This document shows, in pieces, positions 1 through 7,874 of a DNA stretch of 64,000 nucleotides. The stretch is from Bin55 sp028819195. GTDB taxonomy: Bacteria; Pseudomonadota; Gammaproteobacteria; Pseudomonadales; Azotimanducaceae. A program made the position numbers and the translations under genes. Where the stretch lies: the NCBI GenBank assembly GCA_028819195.1, contig JAPPMF010000015.1, positions 163,536-227,535 of the forward strand. Direction: 5' to 3'. Within the stretch, counting starts at the first letter, position 1. The number at the start of each line of letters is the position of its first letter. The notes under the pieces are model-generated. The model made no database searches. It saw only the letters and a program-made list of their open reading frames with translations, and had not been told where the DNA came from.

Positions 1-1
1 A

Positions 2-508
2 TCAACATGGTATGCGATTGGAGGCGGGTCTATATATGCCCCAGATATTGGTGAGGAAATAGGCGAAGGTCTTGGTATAAGAGCGGGCGCTGGTGTTCAA
101 CTCAATGAAGTTTTTGGCGTCGAACTAGTACGAGACTATATTCCGAGTTTAGTTTCATTTGTTAGTAGTGTGTTGCTCAACGCCATTGGAATTGATAATG
201 AAGTGACATCAAGTGGATACGTGTACTCTTCTTTATTGGGAACGGCTAAAAAGAAAATGGGTGAAGACGTCCACTTAGTCTCTAAATTGGGAATTGGGTA
301 CTACTATGTCGAAGCAGAATTTCGCTATCCACACATTGATATACTTGACGAGATTAGTTTCGAGGGTTGGACCCCAGTTGCCTCCATAGGAGTACAGTTC
401 CCCGTTGGTCAACTTAAAAATTTATCGGCTGAAATTTCTGCTACCCACTACTTCGACGAGGAGGTGAAAACGACCGGCTACGGCCTGAGTCTAATGTATC
501 AGTTTTAG
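2..508 (+). CDS. Outer-membrane beta-barrel protein, C-terminal part (partial)
   Basis: The reading frame is open from base 2 to the TAG at 506, so the gene starts outside the window. The visible 168 residues alternate polar and hydrophobic residues with many Gly and aromatic residues, as in amphipathic beta strands, and the last residues are MYQF. A terminal Phe is the usual recognition signal for the Bam assembly machinery, so this TAG is very probably the true stop. It is likely a small OmpA/OmpW-like barrel in the outer membrane. An in-frame internal start at 170 exists but would begin in the middle of the barrel. The ligand or role cannot be told from this fragment. Confidence 0.65.
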   Translation, partial: STWYAIGGGSIYAPDIGEEIGEGLGIRAGAGVQLNEVFGVELVRDYIPSLVSFVSSVLLNAIGIDNEVTSSGYVYSSLLGTAKKKMGEDVHLVSKLGIGYYYVEAEFRYPHIDILDEISFEGWTPVASIGVQFPVGQLKNLSAEISATHYFDEEVKTTGYGLSLMYQF

Positions 509-572
509 TTGCGATTTTTGTATAAACACTGGGTTAGTCGAAATTTAAAGCTTTCGTTAGATTGATTTACCC

Positions 573-1367
573 ATGACCTATTGCTTGGGAATCTCGGTGA
601 ATGAAGGTCTGGTCTTTATCTCTGATTCTCGTACAAACGCAGGCGTTGACCAGATTAATACCTTCAGCAAGATGCATGTTTTCGCACAGGATCGAAGATT
701 TCTTGTATTACTGTCTGCGGGTAACTTAGCAACAACACAGGGAGTCATTTCCCACCTAGGACGCGATATAAAACAAAATCCCTCAGAAAATCTTTATACC
801 CAAGAAACCGTGCGTGGTGCCGCGAATTACATCGGTGAAATTTCTCGTATAGAACAGCAACGTTACCTACAAGAGAACGAAGAAAAAACAGGAGTTCGCG
901 AAGCGACTTTCCTGCTTGGGGGACAGATTGAGGGCGAAGAACCGCGTCTTCTCATGATTTATCCAGAAGGCAACTCAATCCGCGCGACAGATGAAACTTG
1001 TTTTTTACAACTCGGCGAAACAAAATATGGAAAACCTATTCTCGACCGTATTCTTGAGAAGACGACCAGTGTAGATCGCGCGTTAATGTGTGGTCTTGTA
1101 TCAATGGATTCGACCATGAAGAGCAGTGCCTTAGTCGGTCCGCCGATAGAGTACACGATCTACCTGCGGGACACCTATTGTCAAGCTATCCAACATACAC
1201 TTGACCAAAACGACGAGTTCTTGGTTCAGTTGCGACAAGCCTGGTCCGACCACATTAAAAAGGCATTTCCGTCGCTTCCCCTCGCCCCCGGTTTAAGTTC
1301 CCTAAAGACCTTCTATAGAGGAAATGTCCTTAAGCTAAAACAGAAACACAAAAAACAACCAAAGTAA
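573..1367 (+). CDS. Anbu-type proteasome-like peptidase (COG3484)
   Basis: This 264-residue protein begins MTYCLGISVNEGLVFISDSR and continues with TNAGVD, the signature of the Anbu (ancestral beta subunit) family, HslV/20S-proteasome relatives. In the family Met1 is removed and Thr2 becomes the N-terminal nucleophile; Thr2 is present here. Length is normal for the family. Anbu is cytoplasmic and its physiological substrates are poorly known. In many bacteria it sits in an operon with transglutaminase-like, alpha-E and ATP-grasp proteins; none of those is present here. Downstream are a CULT protein and a HAD hydrolase on the same strand, about 50 bp away. Confidence 0.85.
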   Translation: MTYCLGISVNEGLVFISDSRTNAGVDQINTFSKMHVFAQDRRFLVLLSAGNLATTQGVISHLGRDIKQNPSENLYTQETVRGAANYIGEISRIEQQRYLQENEEKTGVREATFLLGGQIEGEEPRLLMIYPEGNSIRATDETCFLQLGETKYGKPILDRILEKTTSVDRALMCGLVSMDSTMKSSALVGPPIEYTIYLRDTYCQAIQHTLDQNDEFLVQLRQAWSDHIKKAFPSLPLAPGLSSLKTFYRGNVLKLKQKHKKQPK

Positions 1368-1415
1368 CCTAGCGGATAGAATAAACTAGAAAAGATTTCG
1401 CTTAAAGCAATCGTT

Positions 1416-1820
1416 GTGATTAATGAAGTAGAGACAGTCAGTGCCGAGTTAGAAGAATTACTCGAAGCAATTCCGTCGCCACCCCAAGAAGTCATCGTTT
1501 GTAAGTTGTGCCGACATCGTCTCGCGGACGCTGATTTGATGCATGACATCAACGGGAAAACTGAACACGAATTTACGAATCCTTTTGGAATAATTCACCG
1601 GTTTCGCTGTTACGACGATGCTCCAGGGTGCAAGATTCAAGGCTCGCGCGAAGCAGCCGATACTTGGTTTTTGGGGTATACCTGGCGAATCTGCACCTGT
1701 GGTAAGTGCGACACATTCCTCGGCTGGTTGTTTGAAGCAAACGACAGTTTTTTTGGGTTACTGATTTCGAAAACTGCACAAGAGAATCTGCGAGCAGATA
1801 GTGGAAAAGCCGCGAGCTGA
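1416..1820 (+). CDS. Cereblon-like CULT-domain protein
   Basis: This 134-residue protein (GTG start) has the features of a stand-alone CULT domain, the thalidomide-binding fold of eukaryotic cereblon. There are two zinc-binding CxxC pairs (CKLC near residue 29 and CGKC near residue 97), a central HEFTNPFG segment, and the aromatic cage region DTWFLGYTWR followed by GW and FFGLL. Single-domain bacterial homologues such as the Magnetospirillum CULT proteins have this size and order. Their natural ligand and role in bacteria are not established. The gene lies between Anbu and a HAD hydrolase and overlaps the latter by 20 bp, so the two are probably co-translated. Confidence 0.8.
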   Translation: MINEVETVSAELEELLEAIPSPPQEVIVCKLCRHRLADADLMHDINGKTEHEFTNPFGIIHRFRCYDDAPGCKIQGSREAADTWFLGYTWRICTCGKCDTFLGWLFEANDSFFGLLISKTAQENLRADSGKAAS

Positions 1821-2490
1821 GAGTTATGACATCATTTCGTTTGACTGTTACGGTACTCTGGTAGACTGGGAAACATCAATCGTTCAAACGACCCAAGAAA
1901 TTCTGCTAGCTCACGATGCACACATGAACGACAATGTCGTGCTCGAGTACTTCGCTGACTTTGAACCAACCGAACAAACCAATGGAGGTTCTTATCGGCA
2001 AATCTTAAGTCGAGTATTGCAAAGATACGGTACCCGATTAGGGTTTGTACCAAATGAAGACCAACTGCAAATGTTTGAGGAGTGCGTTGCAAATTCTTCG
2101 CCGTTCGACGATACGATAGCCAGCTTGCACTCCTTACACTCGACATGCCAACTTGCAATAATCTCGAACACTGATCGTGATTTATTTGATATTACTCAAT
2201 CGAATCTACAGACTACTTTCGATTTTGTGATCACCGCAGAAGATGTAGGAGCGTATAAACCAAATGTAAAAGTTTTCGAGTATGCTTTTGAATGTTTCGG
2301 GAACAAGAGTCGGGTATTGCATGTCGCACAGAGTATTTTTCATGACATTGAGCCAGCCAATCAACTCGACTTGGATGCCGTGTGGATTGATCGAACTGGG
2401 GGTCGACCAGGGGCAACAAAGGAAACATCATTCACGCCAAAATGGCAATTTTCTTCGTTAAAAGATTTTTGCGAATCGTTTTTAGTATGA
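1801..2490 (+). CDS. HAD-superfamily hydrolase, haloacid dehalogenase type II-like
   Basis: This 229-residue protein has the HAD motifs in order. The nucleophile motif is FDCYGTLVD near residue 14, motif II is ISNTD near residue 122, the conserved Lys lies in GAYKPNVKVF near residue 155, and the late segment QSIFHDIEPA is typical of the L-2-haloacid dehalogenase (type II) subgroup. Substrate is not predictable: many members act on phosphoesters or haloacids. Start is GTG at 1801, overlapping the CULT gene by 20 bp; the nucleophile motif lies at the expected distance from this start. Confidence 0.8.
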   Translation: MEKPRAESYDIISFDCYGTLVDWETSIVQTTQEILLAHDAHMNDNVVLEYFADFEPTEQTNGGSYRQILSRVLQRYGTRLGFVPNEDQLQMFEECVANSSPFDDTIASLHSLHSTCQLAIISNTDRDLFDITQSNLQTTFDFVITAEDVGAYKPNVKVFEYAFECFGNKSRVLHVAQSIFHDIEPANQLDLDAVWIDRTGGRPGATKETSFTPKWQFSSLKDFCESFLV

Positions 2491-2543
2491 TTCAACGTTG
2501 GAAGATGAACGTATAAATTAATACTGTTCACTGAGAAAACATC

Positions 2544-3143
2544 GTGTCGTTACTTTTTTTCAATGCTTTGTTCAAACGACCTTCGGTCTTTATAAGTCAG
2601 TACAACCCTAAGGCGTCTTTTGTAGCTATTATCGCTAGAGAATTGTGGTGGATTACCCTTTTCCCTCCCATCTTTCTGTTCATTGGTTCGCTAAGTTTCG
2701 GTTGGTATATTGGGGCGGAACACCCGATTCATTTACCGGTCGTTCAGTTGATTCTCGTATGTTTAGCCTATTACATATTGCTGTTCGCTGGTATGATTGG
2801 ACTAGCCGCAGCCTCGCGTTGGATGGCACCTACCTACTCTTGTACATTGGATTTGGGACCACACATGGGTGTGATCGTCGGCTCAGCATCGCCACTATTT
2901 TTAGGTTCGATAGCTCACTTGTTCCCCCACGTTATCTTTAATACCTTAGTATTCATCCCAGTGTTACTCTGGAGTATGTTTTTGTTATATCGTGCAGTCC
3001 CAGTGATCTTACAAACTGATCCCCAAAGAGGAATGCTGCACGCTTCTAGCTTAGTAGGTGTTGTTCTGGTGAGTGCGGTGTCTTTGTTAGGACTCAGTGT
3101 TGGCCTTTGGACTCTCGGTTTAGGCCCCAATATCGGCGTATGA
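2544..3143 (+). CDS. Yip1-family integral membrane protein
   Basis: A 199-residue hydrophobic protein with about five membrane segments and the pattern of the Yip1 (PF04893) family: a short cytosolic N-terminus containing FKRPSVFI, then TM helices. It starts with GTG at 2544, and its stop overlaps the ccoN start (ATGA), so it is translationally coupled to the oxidase operon. Role unknown. The position suggests a link to membrane or oxidase assembly, but that is inference. Confidence 0.6.
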   Translation: MSLLFFNALFKRPSVFISQYNPKASFVAIIARELWWITLFPPIFLFIGSLSFGWYIGAEHPIHLPVVQLILVCLAYYILLFAGMIGLAAASRWMAPTYSCTLDLGPHMGVIVGSASPLFLGSIAHLFPHVIFNTLVFIPVLLWSMFLLYRAVPVILQTDPQRGMLHASSLVGVVLVSAVSLLGLSVGLWTLGLGPNIGV

Positions 3144-4588
3144 CTGAAATGGTTGGAAAATCGTACTATATCGATCGAGTCGTCTCATTCTCGGTGATCT
3201 GCTCCGTCATTTGGTCCATTCTCGGCATGGTGGCTGGAGTCTATATTGCAGCTGAACTAGTGGCGCCGACCATTGACTTCGGTCAAGAATGGCTTTCTTA
3301 CGGTAGATTAAGAACGCTGCACACAAACGGAGTGATTTTTGGTTTTGGTGTGACCGCGCTAATGGGTACGGCGTTCTACAGTGTACAACGTACGTGTCAT
3401 GTAGAACTTTTCTGTCCGCGTCTAGCTTGGTTCTGTGTAGTTGCCTGGCAGTTTACTGTACTGCTCGGTGGAATCAGTCTCTTAGCTGGCTGGAACGCAG
3501 GTAAAGAATACGCTGAACTTGAATGGCCGCTAGATATCGCTATTGCAGTTATTTGGATTGGTTTCGGTATTGTTTTCTTCGGTACGATTGTTAAACGAAA
3601 AATCAAACCAATTTATGTATCGAATTGGTTTTATGGTGCACTCATCATTGTGATCGCGATGCTGCATGTGGTGAATAGTGCAGCGATCCCGGTAACTTTG
3701 TCAAAGTCCTATTCGTTGTTCGCTGGTGCACAGGATGCCATCGTGCAGTGGTGGTATGGGCATAACGCGGTCGGTTTTCTCCTGACAGGTGGATTCCTCG
3801 GCATGTTGTACTACTTCTTACCGAAACAAGCGGATCGGCCGATCTGGAGTTATCGGTTATCGATTGTGGCGTTTTGGGCTTTTACTTACAGCTATATTTG
3901 GGCTGGACCACACCATTTACATTACAACGCGATACCCGACTGGGTGCAGACTTTAGGTATGGTCATGAGTCTCATTCTGCTTGCACCGTCGTGGGCTACG
4001 ATGGTCAATGCGGTCATGACTGTATCGGGAGCATCCGAAAAACTTAAGACCGATCACTCGCTAAAGTTTATTGTTCTAGCTTTGGCGTTCTATGGACTCG
4101 CTACCTTTGAAGGTCCTATGATGTCAATCCAAAGTGTGAACATTGTGAGCCACTTCACTGATTGGACGGTGGGGCATGTACATTCCGGCGCGTTGGGTTG
4201 GAATGCGCTGATCACCTTTGGTACGTTTTACTTCCTAGTACCGAGATTGTTTAATACTCCACTTTACAGTAAAACACTTGCTGACATTCACTTTTGGTTA
4301 GCTCTTGCTGGTACAATGCTGTACGTACTCTCGATGTGGGGAGCCGGTGTATCGCAAGGGTTACTCTGGCTCTCACTAGACGATCTTGGTGTCTTGAGTT
4401 ATGGTTTTAGAGACATCATGGCTAGTATGAAACCTTATTACATACTTCGTTTAATCGGTGGTGCTACGTTCTTAGCTGGTGCCATTCTTATGGTTATTAA
4501 CTTCTTCCTCACGATGGCAGGTCGAAAAACTACACAAGTGCAAATCCCACCACCGCTGGAACAGTCCGTCGAGGTTAAATCAGCATGA
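3140..4588 (+). CDS. ccoN: cbb3-type cytochrome c oxidase subunit I (CcoN)
   Basis: Catalytic heme-copper subunit, 482 residues with about 12 TM helices. Visible ligands are RTLHTNG (low-spin heme b), WWYGHNAVGF (first Cu-B His), AGPHHLHY (two Cu-B His) and VGHVHSGALG (high-spin heme region). This set is typical of C-type oxidases. The ATG at 3140 overlaps the preceding stop as ATGA, and an extension to 3107 would only add residues encoded inside the upstream gene. It heads ccoNOQP, whose product reduces oxygen to water at high affinity in the inner membrane. Confidence 0.97.
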   Translation: MTEMVGKSYYIDRVVSFSVICSVIWSILGMVAGVYIAAELVAPTIDFGQEWLSYGRLRTLHTNGVIFGFGVTALMGTAFYSVQRTCHVELFCPRLAWFCVVAWQFTVLLGGISLLAGWNAGKEYAELEWPLDIAIAVIWIGFGIVFFGTIVKRKIKPIYVSNWFYGALIIVIAMLHVVNSAAIPVTLSKSYSLFAGAQDAIVQWWYGHNAVGFLLTGGFLGMLYYFLPKQADRPIWSYRLSIVAFWAFTYSYIWAGPHHLHYNAIPDWVQTLGMVMSLILLAPSWATMVNAVMTVSGASEKLKTDHSLKFIVLALAFYGLATFEGPMMSIQSVNIVSHFTDWTVGHVHSGALGWNALITFGTFYFLVPRLFNTPLYSKTLADIHFWLALAGTMLYVLSMWGAGVSQGLLWLSLDDLGVLSYGFRDIMASMKPYYILRLIGGATFLAGAILMVINFFLTMAGRKTTQVQIPPPLEQSVEVKSA

Positions 4589-5229
4589 ATGCGATAGATC
4601 TTCATCGAAAATTAGAAGAGAACGCGGGCTTACTCATCTTCGGAATCCTTGTAGTCTCGGCAATCGGTGGATTGGTGCAAATCGTTCCCAGTGTATTTGA
4701 AGAGTCTTTGACTGAACCGACGGAACAAACATTACCCTACTCGGCGTTAGAGTTATTGGGTAGAGATATCTACATTCGCGAAGGATGTAGTACCTGTCAT
4801 TCACAACAGGTTCGACCATTACTCGCTGAAGTCAAACGATATGGTCAGTACTCAAGAGCGGGAGAATCGGCCTACGACCGGCCTTTTCTGTGGGGTTCAA
4901 AACGTACGGGACCGGACTTAAGTCATGTTGGCGAAAAGTACTCAGACGAGTGGCAGAAGATTCACTTGCTTGATCCGCGGGCAGTTGTACCCGAATCGAT
5001 CATGCCAGCCTACCCGTGGTTAGAAAAACGACTTGCGAACAAAAACAACGACGTACATCTTCGAATGAAAGTGCTGCAACGACTTGGACATCCCTATACC
5101 GATGAAGAGATTTCAGCAGCACCTGCAGAAGTGCGTGGATTAACCGAACTCGATGCGATTGTCGCATATCTGCAATCGCTGAAACGTGATACCTCGGTGT
5201 ACGATTCTGATGATCATGCGGGACACTAA
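4585..5229 (+). CDS. ccoO: cbb3 oxidase monoheme cytochrome c subunit (CcoO)
   Basis: A 214-residue protein with an N-terminal membrane anchor (about residues 15-35) and one heme c motif CSTCHSQQVRP near residue 68. Met ligand candidates lie in the IMPAYPW segment. It overlaps the ccoN stop by four bases (ATGA). It passes electrons from CcoP to CcoN on the periplasmic side. Length and motif spacing are standard. Confidence 0.96.
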   Translation: MNAIDLHRKLEENAGLLIFGILVVSAIGGLVQIVPSVFEESLTEPTEQTLPYSALELLGRDIYIREGCSTCHSQQVRPLLAEVKRYGQYSRAGESAYDRPFLWGSKRTGPDLSHVGEKYSDEWQKIHLLDPRAVVPESIMPAYPWLEKRLANKNNDVHLRMKVLQRLGHPYTDEEISAAPAEVRGLTELDAIVAYLQSLKRDTSVYDSDDHAGH

Positions 5230-5232
5230 ACC

Positions 5233-5379
5233 ATGATGACTTTTTATATCTTCGCAGGCGACATGTTAATCATGTTTTTCATGGCAGCATTAGTGGTTTG
5301 GATGTTTTGGAAAAGTCCAGATAATTCCATCAAAGAAAGTGCTGAAATTCCGTTAAAGGATGAGATTCGCAATGATTAG
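5233..5379 (+). CDS. ccoQ: cbb3 oxidase small subunit CcoQ/FixQ
   Basis: A 48-residue single-TM protein starting MMTFYIFAGD, three bases after the ccoO stop and overlapping the ccoP start. Hydrophobic residues about 5-25 are followed by a charged tail (WKSPDNSIKES), as in CcoQ subunits, which stabilise the oxidase complex. Its TAG stop at 5377 is at the expected length, which shows that TAG is a working stop codon in this genome. Confidence 0.85.
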   Translation: MMTFYIFAGDMLIMFFMAALVVWMFWKSPDNSIKESAEIPLKDEIRND

Positions 5380-6274
5380 TATGCCGGCAGGATTTTGGGC
5401 TTGGTGGATCGTTATTCTCACAGTCGGTAGTCTAGCCGGCTTGGCATGGATCGTTTGGTCCACCTACTTCAGTAAGGATGTTCGAGCTGAAACCGATGCG
5501 ACCGGTGAACAAGCACCGACGGTTTGGGACGAAAACTTGCGCGAAGGTGGTCGACCTGCACCCATGTGGTGGTTTTGGTTGATCCTTGCGCTCCTGGTAA
5601 TTTCGGTAATTTACCTGATGCTGTATCCAGGGTTAGGTGCATATAGAGGCGCGTTCAACTGGTCGTCTAGCGGACATCTCAGTGCATCACTAGAAAAGTA
5701 CGATGCGAGATTTGAAGCCGAAAAAGCGAGTATTCTTGGAATGCCAATCGAAGACATTCAACAACGAGAAGACCTTCTGCGAAAAGGCGAAAGTATCTTT
5801 GGGAGACACTGTGCAGCGTGTCATGGTCGAGATGCGCTTGGTCAAGCTAATCGATTTCCTAACCTTAAAGACGAAGAATGGATGTGGGGTGGTTCGCCAT
5901 TGGAAATCGAGAAAACGATTCGCGGTGGGAGAACCGCGGTCATGGCTGGCTGGGGTGATTCGTTCAATAGTGATCAACTTGATCAATTAGCCGACTTCAT
6001 TTTGGAAATGGGTAAAGGTGAAGATGTCAGTGAGCATCCGGTCAGAGGTATCTACAACACGTTTTGTGTTACGTGTCATTTAGAAGATGGTACGGGTAAG
6101 ACAGATCTTGGAGCACCCGACCTTACGAACGAGATTTACCTCTATGGCAACGATGTGCTCTCCATCAAATACACGATTGTGATGGGACGCGGCGGAGTCA
6201 TGCCGGGTTTTCATGAGATTCTTGACGATGTCGAAGTTAGACTTCTAGTTGCTTGGATTACTGCCCCACCATAA
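5372..6274 (+). CDS. ccoP: cbb3 oxidase diheme cytochrome c subunit (CcoP)
   Basis: About 300 residues with two N-terminal membrane segments and two heme c motifs: CAACHGRDALGQ near residue 148 and CVTCHLEDGTG near residue 228. Each is followed by a Met-containing ligand loop (AGWG/MPGF regions). Several ATG codons (5360, 5372, 5381) could start it. I chose 5372 because AAGGA lies upstream at a workable distance and the product starts MISMPAGFWAW like other CcoP. The usual downstream ccoGHIS maturation genes are not here: the next sequence belongs to the accessory island. Confidence 0.95.
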   Translation: MISMPAGFWAWWIVILTVGSLAGLAWIVWSTYFSKDVRAETDATGEQAPTVWDENLREGGRPAPMWWFWLILALLVISVIYLMLYPGLGAYRGAFNWSSSGHLSASLEKYDARFEAEKASILGMPIEDIQQREDLLRKGESIFGRHCAACHGRDALGQANRFPNLKDEEWMWGGSPLEIEKTIRGGRTAVMAGWGDSFNSDQLDQLADFILEMGKGEDVSEHPVRGIYNTFCVTCHLEDGTGKTDLGAPDLTNEIYLYGNDVLSIKYTIVMGRGGVMPGFHEILDDVEVRLLVAWITAPP

Positions 6275-6400
6275 TTTTCGCGATCAACAAGTGAGGGTTA
6301 GCAAACTCTCTCGGACGGAATCGGTCTTCACGTCGGTCTCGTGTACAAATCAATTTACCTTTATTACTCCGGTTCCAAACTACATCGCTTGAAATAATCG

Positions 6401-7741
6401 ATGACGATTCGCGTGAAGCAATTTCAGCAATCAAAGTATCAACGAGATGATCGGAACCATCGATTTGACCAAGAACTAATCAAAAACACTGGAATCGAAA
6501 TATTCAGTAAAACACTTTTTGAATCTCTACTGAGTACAGAAGAAACAAAGAATCCACCGATTGGATTGAAGAATCTAAGATTGCTAGCGTATGATGAATT
6601 AGGTGAAGAACGGGCAACGGTCGCTGGAGTTCTACTATGTACAGACTCTCCTCATAGGTGGTTACCTCACGCACGAATCGAAGCAACTTACTATCGAGGT
6701 AAAGATCGAGATTCTGCACAGTTGGATTCACAAACTATCGTCGGTCCACTCTACTTGCAAATCATCGGCGCGGTGAAATTTATCATCCGAAACATGCAGG
6801 TTGCAGCTCGTAAGACACCCGCTCGTGTAGATATGCCTCAATACAGTTCGAAAGCTGTGTTTGAAGCAGTTGTAAATGCAGTTGTTCACCGGGATTACTC
6901 CATCGCGAACGCGCCAATCGGGATTTCCATGTTCAAAGATAAACTTGAAATTGAATCGCCAGGGTCGCTACCCAAGGGATTAACGACAGAACAAATCGAA
7001 TCAAGTTCTTCTTGGCGAAACGAAATCATCGCAAATCTGTTTAGACGAATACCCGTCGGTGAACTTGCAGGTTCTAGCCATCGGACATATTTGATGGAGC
7101 ATCGAGAATGCGGGGTATCTATTATCAAGAAAGAAACCCAAGAGACGTGTGGCTACCTGCCGAATTACGACGTCGAAGGAGGGTCTAAAATAGTCCTGAC
7201 GATTCCTGCTGCCAAGCTGACTTTGAGTCCATTGACATCTATTGTGACTATCCGTTGCAGAGGAGAGCCATTGTCGGGAGTGGAGGTCCTAGTGTTGTTC
7301 CCAAACAAAACATGGCAAAAAACAGAATCAGACGAAGCTGGAGAGGCAATTTTTGATTTTTACACCAGCCATCTACCACTAACCGTATGCGCTGCTGCAC
7401 ATAGGTACTCAGCAGATAGCCATCACGACTGGCTACCTAACCAAGGAGATCTGTTACTTGAGTTGCAAGAACTCGAAGATGGAGGTTCGGCGATCTTTAC
7501 AACTTGCAGATGCACTATTCCTGGTCTCAATGGAGTAATCAACCCAAAAAGGGATAAATTTGATCGATTGTTTTTGTTTGCTGATAACATGACAATCGAC
7601 GAAGGGAAAAATCAACCAGTGAGTTTTCAGTTGGGAACACCGATCAAACTTACAGACTCTATTGGAAACACTTTAGCAGTGGCGATAATTGAATTTACTG
7701 GTGGCGCGACACTATTGGAATATCGACGACTTGAACTGTGA
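6401..7741 (+). CDS. AlbA/HATPase-type regulator lacking its N-terminal domain (probably truncated)
   Basis: The 446-residue product matches the HATPase_c_4 part of COG2865-type regulators: AVFEAVVNAVVHRDYS near residue 148, IESPGSLP near 180 and RNEIIANLFRR near 200. The AlbA_2 DNA-binding half that normally comes first is missing. Reading upstream in the same frame, bases 6302-6394 encode a plausible relict (IYLYYSGSKLHRLK) that ends in TAA six bases before the ATG at 6401. ccoP ends at 6274, so the gene seems cut at the island edge. The C-terminal half (after residue 260) looks like beta-sandwich repeats. It lies upstream of the DUF499 operon and may once have regulated it. Confidence 0.6.
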   Translation: MTIRVKQFQQSKYQRDDRNHRFDQELIKNTGIEIFSKTLFESLLSTEETKNPPIGLKNLRLLAYDELGEERATVAGVLLCTDSPHRWLPHARIEATYYRGKDRDSAQLDSQTIVGPLYLQIIGAVKFIIRNMQVAARKTPARVDMPQYSSKAVFEAVVNAVVHRDYSIANAPIGISMFKDKLEIESPGSLPKGLTTEQIESSSSWRNEIIANLFRRIPVGELAGSSHRTYLMEHRECGVSIIKKETQETCGYLPNYDVEGGSKIVLTIPAAKLTLSPLTSIVTIRCRGEPLSGVEVLVLFPNKTWQKTESDEAGEAIFDFYTSHLPLTVCAAAHRYSADSHHDWLPNQGDLLLELQELEDGGSAIFTTCRCTIPGLNGVINPKRDKFDRLFLFADNMTIDEGKNQPVSFQLGTPIKLTDSIGNTLAVAIIEFTGGATLLEYRRLEL

Positions 7742-7874
7742 GACCCATGACGACACAAACTAAACCGCTTCGCATATTTGTCTTTCACGCACTTAAAATA
7801 CACATCAACCACCTACCGTGGTTCACAGAAATTTTCACGGAGTGCGCTCCTCATTTCACTGAGTCGAGGGATTT

